Of a stretch of 47,330 nt of DNA, positions 34,239 to 42,277 are shown one piece after another. The DNA comes from Flavobacteriales bacterium. Lineage in GTDB: Bacteria; Bacteroidota; Bacteroidia; Flavobacteriales; Flavobacteriaceae. The notes beneath the pieces were generated by a model. It saw only the letters and a list, made by a program, of their open reading frames with translations. It was not told where the DNA came from and did no database searches. Every line of letters begins with the position of its first letter. The stretch's first letter is position 1. The DNA lies in NCBI GenBank assembly GCA_027024205.1, contig JALVST010000016.1:1-47330 (forward strand), in the 5' to 3' direction. The translations under genes were made by a program, and so were the position numbers.

Positions 34239-35468
34239 CAGGGCAAACGCACCATAAATAATTAAAAAAAATAGAAAAAAAGATAAACTTTTGTTTTGAT
34301 ATTATTCATAATATTTGCATATTGTATTGATTGTCAATATATTAATTTAATATTATGAGCTCAAAACTTTATGATTTATTAGGGCAAATAGGCGACCCTA
34401 GACGTGCTTTAGGCAAACTTCATCCATTAAATGACATCCTTCTTATTGGCATTTTTTCAGTCCTTTCAGGTGCAGATACTTGGAATGAAATGGAAGATTA
34501 TGCCAGAGCAAAAGAAGAATTTTTAAAAACATTTTTGGAATTGCCTCATGGTATACCTTCTCATGATACTTTTAATCGAGTTTTCTCAAGTATTGACAGT
34601 ACTCAATTCGAAGAAGTTTTTGTGCAATGGGTCAACTCATTAGCTGAAATTAAACCGAGACAAGTTATTTCAATTGATGGCAAAACAATAAGAGGTGCAA
34701 AGCAGCACGGCAAAAAATCGCTTATCCATATGGTCAGTGCTTGGGCAAACGCCAACAATATGGTTTTATGACAAGTAAAAACTGATGTTAAGTCAAACGA
34801 AATTACAGCTATTCCTAAATTGCTGATGTATTGGAAATAGAAAAAACAATTATCAGTATTGATGCCATGGGAACTCAAAAAAATATTGCAGAAAAAATAA
34901 TTGAAAAAGATGCTGATTATATTTTGGCTGTAAAAGAAAATCAGCCAAACTTGCTAGAAAATATAATAGATGAATTCAGATTTTATAAACCGGCTTTTGT
35001 TTATACAGATGAAGATATAGGACATGGTAGAATAGAAAAAAAGAGTTTGTAGTGTTATTACTGATTTTCAATTCATTGACAAAGATAATCAATGGAAAGG
35101 ATTAAAGAGTATAATAAAAATTGAAAGCACTAGGGAATTTAAAAACAGTGATAGAAAACAGAAAAAGCAACAAGATATTATATTTCAAGTTTAGAGAATA
35201 ATGCAGAGATATTTCAAAAACAAATACGTTTTCACTGGGGTATTGAAAATAAATTACACTGGATATTAGATGTCGCTTTTGGAGAAGATGCATTTAGAAA
35301 AAGAAAAGATAATGCAGCACAAAATTTCTCGATACTCAATAAGATAGCATTAAATCTATTGAAAAAACGAGAAAATAGCCAAGCTAGGTGTTAAAGGAAA
35401 AAGGCTTAAAGCAGGTTGGGATAATCAATATTTACTTAAAGTATTAAATTTATGATGCGTTTGCCCTG
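34239..35468 (+). mobile_element. Degenerate ISAs1-family insertion sequence
   Basis: The element is 1230 bp. Terminal inverted repeats are 34239-34259 (CAGGGCAAACGCACCATAAA + T) and 35448-35468, matching at 20 of 21 positions. It holds one ISAs1-type transposase gene that is inactivated. No target-site duplication is seen (left flank ACCGTTCAAT, right flank CACAAAAAAC). Confidence 0.85.
34355..35455 (+). pseudogene. ISAs1-family transposase, inactivated
   Basis: The N-terminal part (34355-34771) reads MSSKLYDLLGQIGDPRRALG, GADTWNEMEDYAR and VISIDGKTIRGAKQHGKKSL, the DDE transposase of ISAs1. A TGA (34769-34771) stands where the family has GQVKTDEKSNEI. A lost base near 34823 shifts the frame to 34831 (DVLEIEKTIISIDAMGTQ), and further shifts occur near 35040-35050, near 35155 and near 35370. 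The C-terminal part ([20 protein letters not shown]) and the final TGA at 35453 are still recognisable. There are at least one nonsense change and four frameshifts. Confidence 0.88.
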
Positions 35469-35531
35469 CACAAAAAACAAGCATGAATAAGAAGAAATTG
35501 TTGATTTTCATCAGCAAATAAGATTTCTAAT

Positions 35532-35563
35532 AAAAAACCCTGCATGTGTAAAACAGGCAGGGT
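35532..35563 (-). terminator. Intrinsic terminator of the C1B peptidase gene
   Basis: ACCCTGC/GCAGGGT (35537-35543/35557-35563) pair around a 13-nt loop. On the minus strand the stem is followed by six U. It lies 26 bp after the stop codon of the peptidase gene. Confidence 0.8.
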
Positions 35564-35588
35564 CTTAATTTTTTGAAGGCATATTTTT

Positions 35589-36821
35589 TTACTTGATACC
35601 TAATTTCTTCTTCAAATCTTTTGGTAGGGCATCTTTGTGAACAAAAATATCAATAGTTTTAGCTCTGAAATAAGGGTAAGAGGCTAAAAAATAACCGTTT
35701 AATTCATTGTATTTTGTACCCCACGAATTTTTTACGACAAAATATTTCGTTCCTTTTTGATCTTTGACAATACCAACGATGTGCATACCGTGATCATCAG
35801 TTGTTTCGCCGTTCTCAAAAGCCTCTTGACGTTCTTCAGGTGTTACTATTTTTTCTTTGACCGGTTGGTAAAAAGCGTTAGGGATTTTTTCGCCGTATTC
35901 GTAGAAAAATAAATTTTTACTCTTACTATCTTGAACCGTTCGTTCATCTTCGGGAAAAATAGCCAGTCCTTTTCGATGTGAGAAACCTTTTTCGGACACA
36001 TCTGCTCCCCAGGCGAATGTATAGCCTTTCATAATAGCGTCGTTTGCGACCTTCATCAATTCGTCCAAGGGAATGTTATAAGTTGTGTGCATTTGCCAGT
36101 TGTCGGGGATTTCCAAGGCAAAAGCTTGATAATAGGGATGGTGTGTAAACGAGGTCAATTCAACATAATCATCCATGTTCAAATCCAGATGTTTGGCGAA
36201 AGATTTGGGGGTAAAAGTTTTACCATCCGCTTTAAAAGTAAAATCTTCGGTATTGTTCGGGACTTGTCCCAGATAGGCATCCACGACTTCCGTATAAGCT
36301 TTTTTCCAAGATTTGGTCAATTTGTGATTTTGTGGTTTGTCTTTTAAGGCTTTTAGCATGCCTGTTAAAACGGCTTGTAGTTCGGCGTGATTGTGTTTTT
36401 TACCACCGTAGGCTTTGCCCGGATAGGCATATTCGGGGACGATACCGTAATGTCTGATTACCCAAGGAATATCGTGAAATTCGCCACCTTCGCCGAAGTT
36501 TGCATGACCTTCCATCAACAGGTAATTGCGGGCTTTACCGAGATACGCATTACGGGCAATCCACATTTCTGATAAATTATATGACCCTTTACCTTTACGA
36601 AGCAATTCGGATTCTATGAAAGATAAGCCGGAAAAACTCCAACAAGTACCGGTGCGGTTTTGGTCCTGAACAGGTGTTGCGTCCAGATGTTTAACGGTTG
36701 TAAAAACATATTGACTACCTTTGGTATTGGTAAATGTTTTGTTGTTTTTGATTTGAGCGGATAAATAAAATCCGTTGAAAATCAACAGAATAATGAAAAT
36801 TTTTTTATTCATTTTATTCAA
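35589..36821 (-). CDS. C1B-family papain-like cysteine peptidase (bleomycin hydrolase type)
   Basis: This 410-aa secreted peptidase has a signal peptide (MNKKIFIILLIFNGFYLSAQ). Catalytic Cys60 is in NRTGTCWSFSGLSFIE with oxyanion Gln54, the His in DDHGMHIVGIVKD, and the Asn in VVKNSWGTKYNELNGYF. The size and the large inserted region fit PepC/bleomycin-hydrolase-like aminopeptidases, although those are usually cytoplasmic. This Bacteroidota form carries a signal peptide and is probably periplasmic or secreted. Two ATG codons (36821 and 36812) are possible; the second gives the cleaner signal peptide. It is a single gene. Confidence 0.9.
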   Translation of the reverse strand: MNKMNKKIFIILLIFNGFYLSAQIKNNKTFTNTKGSQYVFTTVKHLDATPVQDQNRTGTCWSFSGLSFIESELLRKGKGSYNLSEMWIARNAYLGKARNYLLMEGHANFGEGGEFHDIPWVIRHYGIVPEYAYPGKAYGGKKHNHAELQAVLTGMLKALKDKPQNHKLTKSWKKAYTEVVDAYLGQVPNNTEDFTFKADGKTFTPKSFAKHLDLNMDDYVELTSFTHHPYYQAFALEIPDNWQMHTTYNIPLDELMKVANDAIMKGYTFAWGADVSEKGFSHRKGLAIFPEDERTVQDSKSKNLFFYEYGEKIPNAFYQPVKEKIVTPEERQEAFENGETTDDHGMHIVGIVKDQKGTKYFVVKNSWGTKYNELNGYFLASYPYFRAKTIDIFVHKDALPKDLKKKLGIK

Positions 36822-36965
36822 ATTTTTAGATTTTTTCGGTTGCTAAATGTACAAATATTTTTTTATATCAAAAGAATCTATGGAAATTACTGTATGGGAT
36901 CGGGAGCTCTACGACGGAGCAAGGCTTGGCGAAAAACTGTTGTTTGAGGTTTATAGAGGTTATAA

Positions 36966-37003
36966 AACCACAAAAGGAAGCCCGCGGGCTTCCTTTTGTG
37001 GTT
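36966..37003 (-). terminator. Long perfect palindrome, terminator of the thrS-infC-rpmI-rplT operon
   Basis: AACCACAAAAGGAAGCCCG and its exact reverse complement form a 38-bp uninterrupted palindrome. On the minus strand it is followed by UUUUAU. It starts 24 bp after the rplT stop codon. The last few pairs must open to form a loop in RNA. Confidence 0.75.
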
Positions 37004-37027
37004 AGATATAAATAATAAATCCGTTAA

Positions 37028-37372
37028 TTATTTAATTTTTTCAACAATTGCTTTAAAAGCTTCGGGGTGGTTCATAGCCAAATCGGCGAGAACTTTACGG
37101 TTCAAGTCGATATTGTTGGCGTGAATAAGTCCCATAAATTTGGAGTACGACATACCGTGTTGGCGAGCGGCCGCATTGATACGTTGTATCCACAAACTTC
37201 TAAAATTACGTTTCTTTTGTTTTCTGTCTCTGTATGCGTAAAGCATCGCTTTTTCAACCGCATTTTTAGCGACTGTATAGACATTTTTTCTGCGTCCGAA
37301 ATATCCTTTTGCTTGTTTCAGGATTTTTTTACGACGTCTTCTTTTTGCTACTGAATTTACTGATCTAGGCAT
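37028..37372 (-). CDS. rplT: 50S ribosomal protein L20
   Basis: This 114-aa protein has the basic L20 pattern: [40 protein letters not shown] and [20 protein letters not shown]. It binds 23S rRNA early in 50S assembly and, in other bacteria, represses its own operon. It is the last gene of thrS-infC-rpmI-rplT; the gap to rpmI is 99 bp. Confidence 0.97.
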   Translation of the reverse strand: MPRSVNSVAKRRRRKKILKQAKGYFGRRKNVYTVAKNAVEKAMLYAYRDRKQKKRNFRSLWIQRINAAARQHGMSYSKFMGLIHANNIDLNRKVLADLAMNHPEAFKAIVEKIK

Positions 37373-37471
37373 AATTTCATGATTTTTTTGTAACAGGCGT
37401 TCGTTATAACGAATCTTTTTAAAATTTTAGCACTGTTCCAAGGTTAATAAATCTACCAAATTCACCGGGAT

Positions 37472-37669
37472 TTATTTTAATCCCAATGATGTTAATACGT
37501 TGTTTTTATCGGCATCACTTACCAAGGTGGCATGTGTTAGCCGCAACTTACGTTTTTTGCTTTTTTTAGTCAGAATGTGACTTTTGTAAGCATGTTTTCT
37601 CTTGATTTTGCCCGAACCGGTCAATTTGAACCGTTTCTTGGCACTTGCTTTAACTTTTAATTTTGGCAT
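37472..37669 (-). CDS. rpmI: 50S ribosomal protein L35
   Basis: This 65-aa highly basic protein has the L35 signature ([40 protein letters not shown]). The length and order (infC-rpmI-rplT) are as in most bacteria. It lies 28 bp after infC. Confidence 0.97.
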   Translation of the reverse strand: MPKLKVKASAKKRFKLTGSGKIKRKHAYKSHILTKKSKKRKLRLTHATLVSDADKNNVLTSLGLK

Positions 37670-37697
37670 AATCCTTCTTCTTTATTTTTATTTATAT

Positions 37698-38264
37698 CTA
37701 TTTCTTTTTCTTTTGTGATTTGGGAGACATCAGCATAATCATTTTTTTTCCTTCTAATTTGGGCAATTGTTCCACTTTGCCATATTCTTCCAAATCTTGG
37801 GCTAATCTTAATAATAAAATTTCGCCTTGTTCTTTAAAAATAATGGAACGGCCTTTAAAAAAAACATACGCCTTAAGTTTATTTCCGTCTTTAAGGAAAT
37901 TCATGGCGTGTTTCTTTTTAAATTCGTAATCATGGTCGTCGGTATTCGGACCGAACCTGATTTCTTTAAGGGTGACCTTTTGGGTTTTAGCCTTAATGGC
38001 TTTTTCTTTCTTTTTTTGGTCGTACAAGAATTTCTTGTAATCCAAAATTTTACAAACCGGCGGGTCGGCTTTGGGTGAAATTTCTACCAAATCCAAACCT
38101 TGTTCATCGGCCATTTCCATTGCCTTTTTAAGGGGGTAAATACCCATTTCAACGTTATCACCTACCAAACGGACTTCTCTGGCGGTAATTTCGTCATTGA
38201 TTCGATGCGGGTTTTTCTTGATTACCCTTCCCGGTTTACGACTGCGTCTTCTTCTAATTGCTAT
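37698..38264 (-). CDS. infC: Translation initiation factor IF-3, non-AUG start
   Basis: IF-3 binds the 30S subunit and checks start codons. Reading back from the obvious core ([40 protein letters not shown]) the frame continues through [14 protein letters not shown] and [10 protein letters not shown] to AIRRRRSRK, reaching a TAA 15 bp further up. No ATG or GTG lies in that N-terminal stretch, so initiation must be at ATA (38264, giving [10 protein letters not shown]) or ATT (38258). This matches the known habit of infC to use AUU-type starts that IF-3 discriminates against, which gives autoregulation. The length from 38264 is 188 aa, normal for the family. Confidence 0.93.
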   Translation of the reverse strand: MAIRRRRSRKPGRVIKKNPHRINDEITAREVRLVGDNVEMGIYPLKKAMEMADEQGLDLVEISPKADPPVCKILDYKKFLYDQKKKEKAIKAKTQKVTLKEIRFGPNTDDHDYEFKKKHAMNFLKDGNKLKAYVFFKGRSIIFKEQGEILLLRLAQDLEEYGKVEQLPKLEGKKMIMLMSPKSQKKKK

Positions 38265-38285
38265 GGTTGTATATTTTTATGGTTA

Positions 38286-40232
38286 CTATTCAAACTTTTT
38301 CAGGTCTTTTTGGTTTTCATTACGGATTAAATTGACAAATTCGTCGACCGTAAAGCTTCCCAAGTCGCCTTTTTTGTGTTTCCTAACAGAAACCGTGCCG
38401 TTTTCCTCTTCTTTCTCTCCTATAATAATCATGTAAGGCACTTTCATAACTTCGGCATCTCGTATTTTTCTACCGACTTTTTCATTACGCAAATCTATCG
38501 TGGCGCGAATATCCGAATTATCGAGCAAATTTAAAACATTTTTTGCATATTTTTCAAATTTTTCACTGATAGGCAAAATTTTTACTTGTTCGGGTGTCAA
38601 CCAAAGCGGAAAATTACCGCCGGTATGTTCCAATAGTATAGCTATAAATCGTTCCATAGAGCCGAACGGTGCCCTATGAATCATCACGGGCCGATGTGGT
38701 TTGTTGTCGGGTCCGGTATAGGTCAAATCGAAGCGCTCGGGCAGGTTGTAATCTACTTGAATGGTGCCCAACTGCCAGTTGCGTCCTAAGGCATCTTTGA
38801 CCATAAAGTCCAGTTTCGGTCCGTAAAAAGCAGCTTCGCCATATTGGGTAACGGTGTTGAGATTTTTTTCTTTGGCTGCTTGAATGATAGCTTGTTCGGC
38901 CCGTTCCCAATTTTTGTCACTACCTATATATTTGCTACGGTCTTCTTTATCCCGTAATGAAATTTGAGCTGTAAAATTTTCAAATCCTAACGAACCGAAA
39001 ACATACATGACCAAATCGATAACTTTTTTAAATTCGTCGAGTAATTGATCGGGTGTACAGAAAATATGTGCATCATCTTGGGTAAAACCGCGTACCCGGG
39101 TCAAACCGTGTAATTCGCCGCTTTGTTCGTACCGGTAAACTGTTCCGAATTCGGCAAAACGAACAGGTAAATCTTTGTAGCTGTAGGGTTTGGTTTTAAA
39201 AATTTCGATATGATGCGGACAGTTCATCGGTTTGAGTAAAAATTCTTCGCCTTCTTTGGGTGTTTTAATAGGTTGAAAACTGTCTTGTCCGTATTTTTCA
39301 TAGTGTCCTGAGGTAACATAGAGATTTTTATGTCCGATATGCGGGGTAACAACTTGTTGATATCCGGCTTTCTTTTGAGCTTCCTTCAAAAAGTTTTCCA
39401 AGCGTTCGCGTAAGGCGGCTCCTTTGGGAAGCCATAGAGGTAAACCTTGTCCTACATTGTTAGAAAAAGCAAATAATTCCAATTCCTTACCCAATTTACG
39501 GTGGTCCCGTTTTTTAGCTTCTTCAAATAAAGTCAAATATTCTTTAAGCATTTTTTGTTTGGGAAATGAGATACCGTAAACCCGGGTCAATTGCGGTTTG
39601 TTTTCGTCGCCACGCCAATAAGCTCCGGCTACATTGAGTAATTTTACGGCTTTTATCAAACCTGTATGCGGAATATGACCGCCACGGCATAAATCCGTAA
39701 AATCGTCGTGGTCACAAAAGGTAATTTCGCCGTCGTTTAAATTTTCAATCAGTTCTATTTTAAACGGGTTGTTTTCTTTTTGGTATAATTCCAAGGCATC
39801 TTTTTTGGAAACTTCACGCAGTTTAAATTCGTGTTTACCCTTGGCGATTTCGAGCATTTTCTTTTCGATTTTTTCAAAATCTTTTTCCGAAAATTGTTGG
39901 TCGCCGAAATCTATATCGTAATAAAAACCGTTATCAATTGCCGGTCCGATGGTCAGTTTGGCATCGGGATAATATTTTAGAATAGCTTGTGCCATCAAAT
40001 GCGCAGAGGAGTGCCAAAAGGTTTTTTTGCCTTCGTCGTCGTTCCATGTCAGCAAAATAAGATTACCGTCAGTAGTCAAAGGGGTATTAATTTCAACTTT
40101 TTTGTCGTTGAATTTGGCCAAAATAACATTACGTGCCAAACCTTCACTTATATCTTTGGCGACTTCATAAGGTGTTATACCATTTGGGTATTCTTTAACA
40201 CTGCCGTCGGGTAGGGTGATTTTGATGTTCAT
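38286..40232 (-). CDS. thrS: Threonyl-tRNA synthetase
   Basis: This 648-aa class II synthetase charges tRNA-Thr. Domains in order: N-terminal TGS ([20 protein letters not shown]), editing domain ([40 protein letters not shown]), catalytic core with zinc ligand Cys in [11 protein letters not shown] and motif 2 [20 protein letters not shown], motif 3 [20 protein letters not shown], and the anticodon-binding domain. The start is the ATG at 40232. The frame stays open to 40313, but that extension is translated repeat DNA. It lies 21 bp upstream of infC and is the first gene of the operon. Confidence 0.96.
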   Translation of the reverse strand: MNIKITLPDGSVKEYPNGITPYEVAKDISEGLARNVILAKFNDKKVEINTPLTTDGNLILLTWNDDEGKKTFWHSSAHLMAQAILKYYPDAKLTIGPAIDNGFYYDIDFGDQQFSEKDFEKIEKKMLEIAKGKHEFKLREVSKKDALELYQKENNPFKIELIENLNDGEITFCDHDDFTDLCRGGHIPHTGLIKAVKLLNVAGAYWRGDENKPQLTRVYGISFPKQKMLKEYLTLFEEAKKRDHRKLGKELELFAFSNNVGQGLPLWLPKGAALRERLENFLKEAQKKAGYQQVVTPHIGHKNLYVTSGHYEKYGQDSFQPIKTPKEGEEFLLKPMNCPHHIEIFKTKPYSYKDLPVRFAEFGTVYRYEQSGELHGLTRVRGFTQDDAHIFCTPDQLLDEFKKVIDLVMYVFGSLGFENFTAQISLRDKEDRSKYIGSDKNWERAEQAIIQAAKEKNLNTVTQYGEAAFYGPKLDFMVKDALGRNWQLGTIQVDYNLPERFDLTYTGPDNKPHRPVMIHRAPFGSMERFIAILLEHTGGNFPLWLTPEQVKILPISEKFEKYAKNVLNLLDNSDIRATIDLRNEKVGRKIRDAEVMKVPYMIIIGEKEEENGTVSVRKHKKGDLGSFTVDEFVNLIRNENQKDLKKFE

Positions 40233-40256
40233 TTTCCTTTGAGTTAAAAGTTCATA

Positions 40257-40303
40257 CTTCGACGAGCTCAGTAACCGTGCTTTGACGAGCTCAATAACTT
40301 TGC
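40257..40303. repeat. Tandem repeat in the thrS leader
   Basis: Two tandem copies of about 24 bp (CTTCGACGAGCTCAGTAACC, then CTTTGACGAGCTCAATAAC) lie in the presumed 5' leader. A third partial copy (CTTCGACAAGCCCGG) is near 40350. This is the GAGCTC-type intergenic repeat common in Bacteroidota. Confidence 0.65.
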
Positions 40304-40388
40304 CTCGATACAATCCCGGTTTTCATCAGGATCATTCAGTATTTGCACTTCGACAAGCCCGGGAATCGAAGGGTAAATGTCCGGGTTG

Positions 40389-40396
40389 CAAATTTA
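40389..40396 (-). promoter_or_regulatory. -7 promoter element (TAAATTTG) of the thrS operon
   Basis: This minus-strand TAnnTTTG match lies 156 bp upstream of the thrS ATG, so the mRNA would have a leader of about 150 nt made largely of repeat sequence. The rest of the 397-bp gap shows no gene. Confidence 0.45.
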
Positions 40397-40573
40397 AAAC
40401 ATTTTATACATTAATCTATAAAATATTTTTTATTTTGAATAAAGTTTGAATCAATAAGAGTTTATTTTACATTAATTAAAATTATATCAGGGATAATCGT
40501 ATTTTTTTCTCGTTTTTTTGGTTTAATCGGGAGTAAATTGATCTTGCGTTCAGTAAACGGTAAAAAGTTTAAC

Positions 40574-40607
40574 AAAAAATACCGGACTGAAATTTCAATC
40601 CGGTATT
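40574..40607 (-). terminator. Intrinsic terminator of the coiled-coil gene
   Basis: AATACCGGA/TCCGGTATT (40578-40586/40599-40607) pair around a 12-nt loop. On the minus strand the stem runs into six U. It lies 22 bp after the stop codon at 40630. Confidence 0.85.
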
Positions 40608-40629
40608 AGGGATGAATAATCGTGAAATT

Positions 40630-41166
40630 TTAAGTATTGTCTGTGGACTGTTCATCATTTGGTTTTTCGGTTGTTTCACTATTACCGGTTGTTTTTTCTT
40701 CATTTCCGGTAAGGTCTTTGACTTTATCGGTAACCTTCCCGGCTATTTCCGATGCCGTTTTTCTCATATCTTCGGTTTCTTCCATGAGATCTTTTCCGGC
40801 GTTTTTAAGACCTTGCGTCACGTCAGTTGTCACTTCTTTTGATATTTCTGTTACTTTTTCAAGCACATCAGAGGCCTTTTCTTTAAGATCTTTGGTTTCT
40901 TCTAACAGATCATTACCGGCTTTTTTTAGATTTTCTGTTACATCGGTTACCACTTCTTTTGATTTTTGGGTTACTTCTTCGAGTACATCAGAGGCTTTTT
41001 CTCTTAAATCTTTTGTCTCTTCTTTGAGTTCTTCAGTTATTTTTTCAAATTTTTCATCGGCAACCTTTGCGGTTTTTTCAACAAATTCATTAGCTTCTCC
41101 GGCTAATTCTTCCGCTTTTTCTTTGGCTTGGCCAAATATTTTCTTTAATGAATCAAGTAGTCCCAT
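40630..41166 (-). CDS. LEA/YtxH-like repetitive coiled-coil protein
   Basis: This 178-aa highly charged, Lys/Glu-rich helical protein has no signal peptide or membrane segment. An internal repeat of about 44 residues occurs twice: EETKDLREKASDVLEEVTQK and EETKDLKEKASDVLEKVTEI, each followed by SKEV(V/T)TDVT, then a diverged third copy (EETEDMRKTASEIAGKVTDK). The composition and 11-residue-like periodicity resemble group-3 LEA and YtxH-type stress proteins that protect membranes or proteins on drying or osmotic stress. This is a resemblance, not a proven role. It has its own promoter and terminator and lies next to two TerB-like genes. Confidence 0.75.
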   Translation of the reverse strand: MGLLDSLKKIFGQAKEKAEELAGEANEFVEKTAKVADEKFEKITEELKEETKDLREKASDVLEEVTQKSKEVVTDVTENLKKAGNDLLEETKDLKEKASDVLEKVTEISKEVTTDVTQGLKNAGKDLMEETEDMRKTASEIAGKVTDKVKDLTGNEEKTTGNSETTEKPNDEQSTDNT

Positions 41167-41219
41167 GGTATAAAGTTTTTAATGAATTATTTAATATATT
41201 TTAATTTAATGTTTTACTG

Positions 41220-41227
41220 CAAATTTA
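41220..41227 (-). promoter_or_regulatory. -7 promoter element (TAAATTTG) of the coiled-coil gene
   Basis: This minus-strand TAnnTTTG match lies 53 bp upstream of the ATG at 41166. Confidence 0.5.
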
Positions 41228-41309
41228 AATATAATTGAGGAAAAAGAAGTGTGAAATAAGGATTTTTTTTTATACTTATTAGTTGGTTATATTACAATTA
41301 AATAGGATG

Positions 41310-41717
41310 TCAGTTATTTTTTATGTTAAAGATATCAAATAAATGTTCCGGATTCAAGGTGCCGTTTTCACTTTTTATAATTTCGGACACCATGGCGGTG
41401 ACGGATTCAGGTGGCAATTTTAACTCAACGGCTATGCTTTTTAACAGATGGACTTCTTCAAATTTGATATGATTATCAACATTCATCATTAATGCAAGCC
41501 GGTAAATTTGAATAATCCGTCCGGAAATATTATCAGGTAATTCTTTTTTTAGATATATTGTTTTTTCGCAAAAAATATCCTCGATAACTTCATAGGGAAC
41601 TTCCAAAGATAATGCCAATTCTACCAAAAAATCGAGTTCGGCTTTGACAATTTCGCCATCGACTTTACTCATATGATACAATTGTTTGAGGAGTGTTATT
41701 TTTTCTTCCAGTTTCAT
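41310..41717 (-). CDS. TerB-like helical protein (second of tandem pair)
   Basis: This 135-aa all-helical protein has TerB/DjlA-like spacing: KITLLKQLYHMSKVDGEIVK, then LVELALSLEVPYEVIEDIF, and MMNVDNHIKFEEVHLLKSIA. The acidic motifs after each KxDG/NxD turn could bind a metal, as proposed for TerB domains. It overlaps its upstream paralogue by one base (TAATG), so the two are translationally coupled. The role is unknown. TerB domains occur in tellurite-resistance, chemical-stress and phage-response loci, but no other ter gene is present here. Confidence 0.7.
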   Translation of the reverse strand: MKLEEKITLLKQLYHMSKVDGEIVKAELDFLVELALSLEVPYEVIEDIFCEKTIYLKKELPDNISGRIIQIYRLALMMNVDNHIKFEEVHLLKSIAVELKLPPESVTAMVSEIIKSENGTLNPEHLFDIFNIKNN

Positions 41718-42142
41718 TAATTTAAATCAATAGAAAAAATATCAATAAGATGTTTGTTGAGTAGCATGCCGCCTTTGTTGTTATCCATGGCTTTAATCAT
41801 AGTCTCCACGCCATCGGGAGCCAGCCCCAGTTCAATGGCAAATGTTTTGAGTAAATTGAGTTCTTCTTTGGTAACAACATGATCAATCATCATCATAACC
41901 GTCAATCTGTATAGTTGGCGAGAGCGTTCCAATTTTGTTTTGGGTAAGGGGCCGACTTTGTTTGATTCGATGATTTCATCTAGTTTGGCTGCAGAAATAT
42001 TCATTAATTCTGCAATCTCGGTTAAATATTTGAATTCTACAAATTTAAAAATTTGGTCGGCTTTGGCCATTTTGACCAGTTGTTGCAGTAATTGAATTTT
42101 TTGTTCTTCGGTTAAATGTGCGTAACTTTTGTCTTTTTCCAT
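41717..42142 (-). CDS. TerB-like helical protein (first of tandem pair)
   Basis: This 141-aa paralogue of the next gene has QKIQLLQQLVKMAKADQIFK, YLTEIAELMNISAAKLDEII and MMMIDHVVTKEELNLLKTFA, and both end in HL(F/I)DIF(N/S)I. The first acidic turn is changed (KADQIF instead of KVDGEI), so if the domain binds a metal this copy may not. It has a textbook promoter (TTTG-N19-TACTTTTG) and is the first gene of the pair. Confidence 0.7.
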   Translation of the reverse strand: MEKDKSYAHLTEEQKIQLLQQLVKMAKADQIFKFVEFKYLTEIAELMNISAAKLDEIIESNKVGPLPKTKLERSRQLYRLTVMMMIDHVVTKEELNLLKTFAIELGLAPDGVETMIKAMDNNKGGMLLNKHLIDIFSIDLN

Positions 42143-42180
42143 AGCGTGTTGTTAATTACTTCAATACTTTTTTAATTTAA

Positions 42181-42211
42181 CAAAAGTAGATATTTTATTT
42201 AAACGCACAAA
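42181..42211 (-). promoter_or_regulatory. Two-part consensus promoter of the TerB-like pair
   Basis: On the minus strand TTTG (42208-42211), 19 bp, TACTTTTG (42181-42188) is a full match to the Bacteroidota consensus. Its -33 end overlaps the U-tract of the terminator of the upstream gene. Confidence 0.7.
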
Positions 42212-42243
42212 AAAAAGACTGTTAAAATTAACAGCCTTTTTTT
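42209..42243 (-). terminator. Intrinsic terminator after the second T9SS gene
   Basis: CTGTTAA/TTAACAG (42219-42225/42228-42234) with A- and T-runs on both sides. On the minus strand about eight U follow. It lies 35 bp after the stop codon at 42278. Confidence 0.75.
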
Positions 42244-42277
42244 GAATGAAATTATTAAAAAATTATTTAATAGTCAA

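Noticed and set aside
36890-36960. Moderately GC-rich stretch GGGATCGGGAGCTCTACGAC after the peptidase start
   Set aside because: Checked for a tRNA or small gene; no cloverleaf or frame could be supported.
40233-40313. Upstream start for thrS
   Set aside because: The extension is translated repeat DNA; the TGS domain begins exactly at [10 protein letters not shown].
40637-41173. 178-codon plus-strand frame rich in Ser, Phe and Val
   Set aside because: It is the exact antisense of the repetitive Lys/Glu coiled-coil gene. Its composition is a by-product of GAA/AAA repeats, and promoter and terminator fit the minus strand.
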